Origin: Bdellovibrio sp.
GTDB taxonomy: Bacteria > Bdellovibrionota > UBA1018
NCBI GenBank assembly: GCA_016213345.1
Contig: JACRAO010000070.1
Coordinates: forward strand, 1-8,598
DNA length: 8,598 bases
Reading direction: 5' to 3'
Numbering within the stretch: the stretch's first letter is position 1; every line of letters starts with the position of its first letter. Below the pieces are notes generated by a model that worked only from the letters and a program-made list of their open reading frames with translations, ran no database searches and was not told where the DNA came from. Below are positions 6,901 to 8,598 of this stretch, one piece after another. The position numbers were made by a program, and so were the translations under genes.

Positions 6901-7535
6901 TCTTTTCCTAATCGATAAAGCGTTTCATTCACTAAATCTTGTTCAGGTAAGCTGTGGTCTTGCAGTTCTAAATAAAAATCGTCTTTAAAGCACTCTTGTA
7001 ACCACTTAGCAGATTCAATCAAAGACTCTTCATCTTGAGATAATATATGATAAGAAAGTTCGCCCTTTAAACATCCAGAGAGTGCAATTAACCCTTGACT
7101 GTAACGTTCTAAAGGCTCTCTTGTGACGTAGGCTTTTACAAAACCAGTTTGTTCTTTTTGATTCAAAAATGCTTGCTTATACGACTCCGTTAATAGCTGG
7201 CATAGATTTTGATATCCTATCAAATCCTTGCAAAGAAGCACTAAATGGAAAACACGTGGTTTAAACTGCAAAGCAGCTTCTTTTTTTGTATTAGCAAACA
7301 TGCCGTGAGGAGCGTAAAAAACTTCACATCCAATAATCGGTTTTATTTTTTTTTTAGTTGCTTGCGTATAAAAATCATTTACCCCAAACAATTGGTGGGT
7401 ATCTGTTATGGCAACAGCATCCATGTTCATTTTTGGTACTTCCTGCATTAGATCTTCAATACGAATAGCGCCCTCTAAAAGGCTGTACTGTGTATGGACA
7501 TGAAGATGAACAAAATTCAATCCTGACTCTTCCAT
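3912..7535 (-). CDS. dnaE: DnaE, DNA polymerase III alpha subunit
   Basis: This is the catalytic subunit of the replicative polymerase; 1207 residues against 1160 in E. coli. The N-terminal PHP domain (about 7-290) begins FVHLHVHTQYSLLEGA and includes IIGCE (67-71), ALSGC (151-155), ELQDH (190-194) and SDCHY (221-225). The palm carries VGPGRGSGAGS (394-404) and PDFDIDF (436-442), with catalytic Asp437 and Asp439; the third aspartate is Asp590 in KFDFLGLK. The fingers include INALYRPGPLGSG (659-671) and FNKSHSAAYALLTYQTAWLK (776-795). A helix-hairpin-helix (FGLEAIKGVGG, 857-867), a likely beta-clamp-binding motif QSSFF (943-947, where E. coli has QADMF) and an OB fold (about 1042-1120) follow. 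No intein, frameshift or missing catalytic residue is seen. The ATG gives the expected FVHLH start within eight residues. No Shine-Dalgarno precedes it, and the gap to the upstream gene is 63 bases. Confidence 0.98.
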   Translation of the reverse strand: MEESGLNFVHLHVHTQYSLLEGAIRIEDLMQEVPKMNMDAVAITDTHQLFGVNDFYTQATKKKIKPIIGCEVFYAPHGMFANTKKEAALQFKPRVFHLVLLCKDLIGYQNLCQLLTESYKQAFLNQKEQTGFVKAYVTREPLERYSQGLIALSGCLKGELSYHILSQDEESLIESAKWLQECFKDDFYLELQDHSLPEQDLVNETLYRLGKDLSIACVATSDCHYLKSEDAEAHEVLQCVEHGRTLDLQRSKSLVPADYSFKSPSQMYAAFAKFEGAAKQTVEIAKKCQLKFKFKDDKGKTIYHLPHFKADDLDENTDLNDYLCQQARKGLVTRLHQPQFKKHRDNLNLKNNIEEQYSLRLEDELVMIGKTGFSSYFLIVADFINWAKSQGIPVGPGRGSGAGSLVAYALNITDIDPIVFNLLFERFINPERVSMPDFDIDFCQDRRSEVINYVSKKYGEQNVSQIITFGKLQPRAVVKDVGRVLGFSFSDTDQLTKLIPEELNITLKDALEKEPRLQEKIEQDVKVKKVFDYALKLEGLYRNAGIHAAGVIITEEPVVKYCPLYVGKDGILVTQFDKDSAEAIGLIKFDFLGLKTLTVIDHAVKLTGVELSQIDYSDPKVFALISSGDTDGVFQVESSGMKDLCSRIQPTSLEDLTAINALYRPGPLGSGMVDDFIDRKHGKKPIAYEAQALESILKDTYGVILYQEQVMQIARELAGYSLGQADILRRAMGKKKTEEMAENREIFVKGAVERGLEQLKAEGIFDLMAKFAEYGFNKSHSAAYALLTYQTAWLKTHFSAEFLAALMTTEINNTDKITKYIQDAKAHQIPVLPPDINASQKSFNVEILPDGKKAIRFGLEAIKGVGGIAVESILEAKVSPFKSIFDFSKRVSTRKVNKKVLEALVLSGAFDRVTTVNRATLFNSLESLLSYAAEEQVEKELGQSSFFDSLKVEEVKLGISEESLFKAQEDWPLAKRLSLERQVVGFYISGHPMDTWQRVCDEWIKWNTAKIILHAKSQLAPAPKSANSFEDYKYQRSLRKEINLAGIFSNFKEISTKKGSKMAFVRIEDLYGSVEVIFFSEAYQTHQELIRALLAEAQPVLVSGELDTREEIPKVFARDLMNLAQAHEKRVQKMILKLHLSRVASEQLRELKRHLLQYRGACELHILFFNDLAQVGIALPKTFRVRPCIEFVSFIEKLFGNDVIQWV

Positions 7536-7542
7536 TGCATTG

Positions 7543-7572
7543 TTATTAACTAAATTGCGTAATAAAAGCCAA
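7543..7572 (-). promoter_or_regulatory. Candidate sigma-70-like promoter immediately before dnaE
   Basis: Read on the minus strand, TTGGCT (7572-7567) is followed by an 18-base spacer and TAATAA (7548-7543); shifting by one base gives TTAATA with a 17-base spacer. Only 7 bases separate TAATAA from the dnaE ATG, so transcription from it would start at or next to the ATG. That would fit a leaderless message and the missing Shine-Dalgarno. The match is imperfect and AT-rich sequence gives such hits by chance. Confidence 0.35.
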
Positions 7573-7598
7573 TGATTTGATACAGCGCAGAGCGCGCA

Positions 7599-8276
7599 TT
7601 ATCCACCGACTAATACCACTATATGTGGCGCATAAAGTACGCCTAAATAACGCGTTCCACCAAATGCCTTTGGCGCTTCGAACAAGGCAAGTTTATCACC
7701 TGGCACGGGCTTTTTATTTCTCATAGAAACATAAGCTTTGATTTGTTCTCCATCTTGTTTTTGTATGCATATAGGCACGAGGCAGAAAAAATACGAAAAA
7801 AAATCATTTGGCAACCACGAAGGTTCAGTTACCACACCTACGCACGATGCTTTGCCGAGTTGGATTTTTTTTGCAACACGTTTATAAAATCCACTCATAA
7901 AATCTACTGCGAACAGAATAAAAATAATAATAGCAATAAATGGAAAAACAGAAACGGCAGTTCCAACATAGGTTTCAGTCCAATAGTTTTCACACTGTTT
8001 TTTATGAAACTCACTTACTACGAGAGTGGACTGGCAAATCTCTGGAATATGAGTCCACGCATCTACAGTTCGTTTCCACTGTAATACCGATGGCACTCGA
8101 CCTTCGACTTTAATTTGTGATTGCGGAATTACAGTAGATTTTGAGTAATAATCTTTTACAAAATGGGATGTTGCAATTTCACCCATAATAAAAAAGCTAG
8201 TTAAAAAAATAATACTAAATGGAAGCAACATCCGTCTAAAAAAAACAACCCACGGTACTATTAAATATTCGTGCAT
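7599..8276 (-). CDS. Two-transmembrane protein of unknown function
   Basis: The 225-residue product has a hydrophobic helix at about 10-32 (with Arg14-Arg15 inside its N-terminal flank) and a second at about 104-126, followed by basic YKRVAKK. The positive-inside rule puts both ends in the cytoplasm and residues 34-103 outside. That loop contains Cys81 and Cys95, which could form a disulfide. The C-terminal 80 residues look like a compact beta-rich domain (VGVVTEPSW, IKAYVSM, PVPGDKLALFE, RYLGVLYAPHIVVLVGG). I do not recognise the family. The start at 8276 is 27 bases after the stop of the coiled-coil gene, with no clear Shine-Dalgarno; the AT-rich spacer includes TATAAT 14 bases before the ATG, but no matching -35. 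The gene is probably in one unit with the coiled-coil gene. dnaE follows after 63 bases on the same strand. Confidence 0.75.
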   Translation of the reverse strand: MHEYLIVPWVVFFRRMLLPFSIIFLTSFFIMGEIATSHFVKDYYSKSTVIPQSQIKVEGRVPSVLQWKRTVDAWTHIPEICQSTLVVSEFHKKQCENYWTETYVGTAVSVFPFIAIIIFILFAVDFMSGFYKRVAKKIQLGKASCVGVVTEPSWLPNDFFSYFFCLVPICIQKQDGEQIKAYVSMRNKKPVPGDKLALFEAPKAFGGTRYLGVLYAPHIVVLVGG

Positions 8277-8303
8277 AAAAATACTAAAAAATTATATTAA
8301 GCT

Positions 8304-8598
8304 CTAAACATTTCTTCTCTGAAGTAACGCATTGTGTGCACGTCTCATGTTGTCGAGCTCTTGTTCATGATTTTGCGTCGTCACACGTTCTCGTTCTTTC
8401 ATCTGTTGCTCTTGTTGGGCCAGTTTTTGCTCATAAGCTTTTGTCAAATCATCAACTTCCCTGCGATGCGCCCTATCCTGGTCTCTGATACCTTTATTAC
8501 TATCCTCCTTGATTGAATCAATCATAACTTCATAATCACTTTTTTGATCTGCAAATTTTTTCTCATATTCTCTTATCATTTCATTTTGTTTTGCGGCA
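8304..8598 (-). CDS. Coiled-coil protein, C-terminal fragment (5' end beyond right edge)
   Basis: The frame is open through the right edge. An internal ATG exists at 8579, but upstream codons (..AKQNE) continue the same charged pattern, so the true start is probably outside the window. The visible 97 residues are rich in Glu, Lys, Arg, Gln and Asp with heptad-like hydrophobic spacing (REVDDLTKAYEQKLAQQEQQ, then QELDNMRRAHNALLQRRNV), which predicts one long coiled coil ending at the C-terminus. No signal peptide, enzyme motif or cysteine is present in this part. Low-complexity coiled coils match many unrelated proteins, so no function is given. It is upstream of, and probably co-transcribed with, the two-transmembrane protein gene, which makes a cytoplasmic partner for that protein conceivable. 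Confidence 0.7.
   Translation of the reverse strand, partial: AAKQNEMIREYEKKFADQKSDYEVMIDSIKEDSNKGIRDQDRAHRREVDDLTKAYEQKLAQQEQQMKERERVTTQNHEQELDNMRRAHNALLQRRNV

Noticed and set aside
7581..7597. GCGC-AGA-GCGC motif between the membrane-protein gene and dnaE as a terminator
   Set aside because: The possible stem is only 4 bp with a 3-base loop and no T-tract, too weak to call.
7743..8084. Plus-strand open frame of 113 codons antisense to the two-transmembrane gene
   Set aside because: Its composition is that of a reverse-complement shadow. It has no convincing ribosome site, and the opposite frame has a coherent two-helix protein.

Overview
The window looks like an AT-rich, Gram-negative bacterial chromosome segment. 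Two genes have recognisable housekeeping products (lipB and dnaE). The others encode mostly exported or membrane proteins: a probable lipoprotein with a CsgG/FlgT-like architecture, three Sec-type signal peptides and a two-helix membrane protein. The lipoprotein and signal peptides point to a diderm envelope. A Bdellovibrionota or other former delta-proteobacterial host would fit, but that is a guess from gene style, not something the sequence proves. TGA is the natural stop of three genes and Trp is written TGG, so the standard code applies.

Positions 1-3128 (minus strand) hold one compact transcription unit, read right to left. It starts with a secreted protein carrying a CxxC motif (3128-2082). 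A lipoprotein with a TolB/CsgG-like N-terminal part and a FlgT-C-like tail (2085-1090) follows with a 4-base ATGA overlap. Then come lipB (1083-403), 6 bases after the lipoprotein stop, and a new secreted protein with a GTG start that runs off the left edge (about 370-1). The first two look like an envelope pair; lipB looks like a passenger in the same unit.

Positions 3129-3911: a 102-base divergent intergenic region leads into a plus-strand gene for a small secreted protein (3231-3827). It has a good Shine-Dalgarno and signal peptide, but its frame is cut at codon 43 by a single TGA (3357-3359). The remaining 155 codons are open in the same frame, so this is a freshly broken gene, a read-through case or a sequence error. 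A strong 13-bp hairpin (3859-3892) separates it from the convergent dnaE.

Positions 3912-8598 (minus strand): the 3' end of a charged coiled-coil protein gene enters from the right edge (8598-8304). A two-transmembrane protein of unknown function (8276-7599) and full-length dnaE, the DNA polymerase III alpha subunit (7535-3912), follow on the same strand. dnaE has no visible Shine-Dalgarno and a promoter-like -10 box immediately before its ATG. I found no RNA genes, insertion sequences, CRISPR arrays or phage genes. The most notable observations are the TGA-interrupted secreted gene, the overlapping envelope pair, and 12-base in-frame tandem duplications near the signal-peptide ends of two secreted-protein genes.
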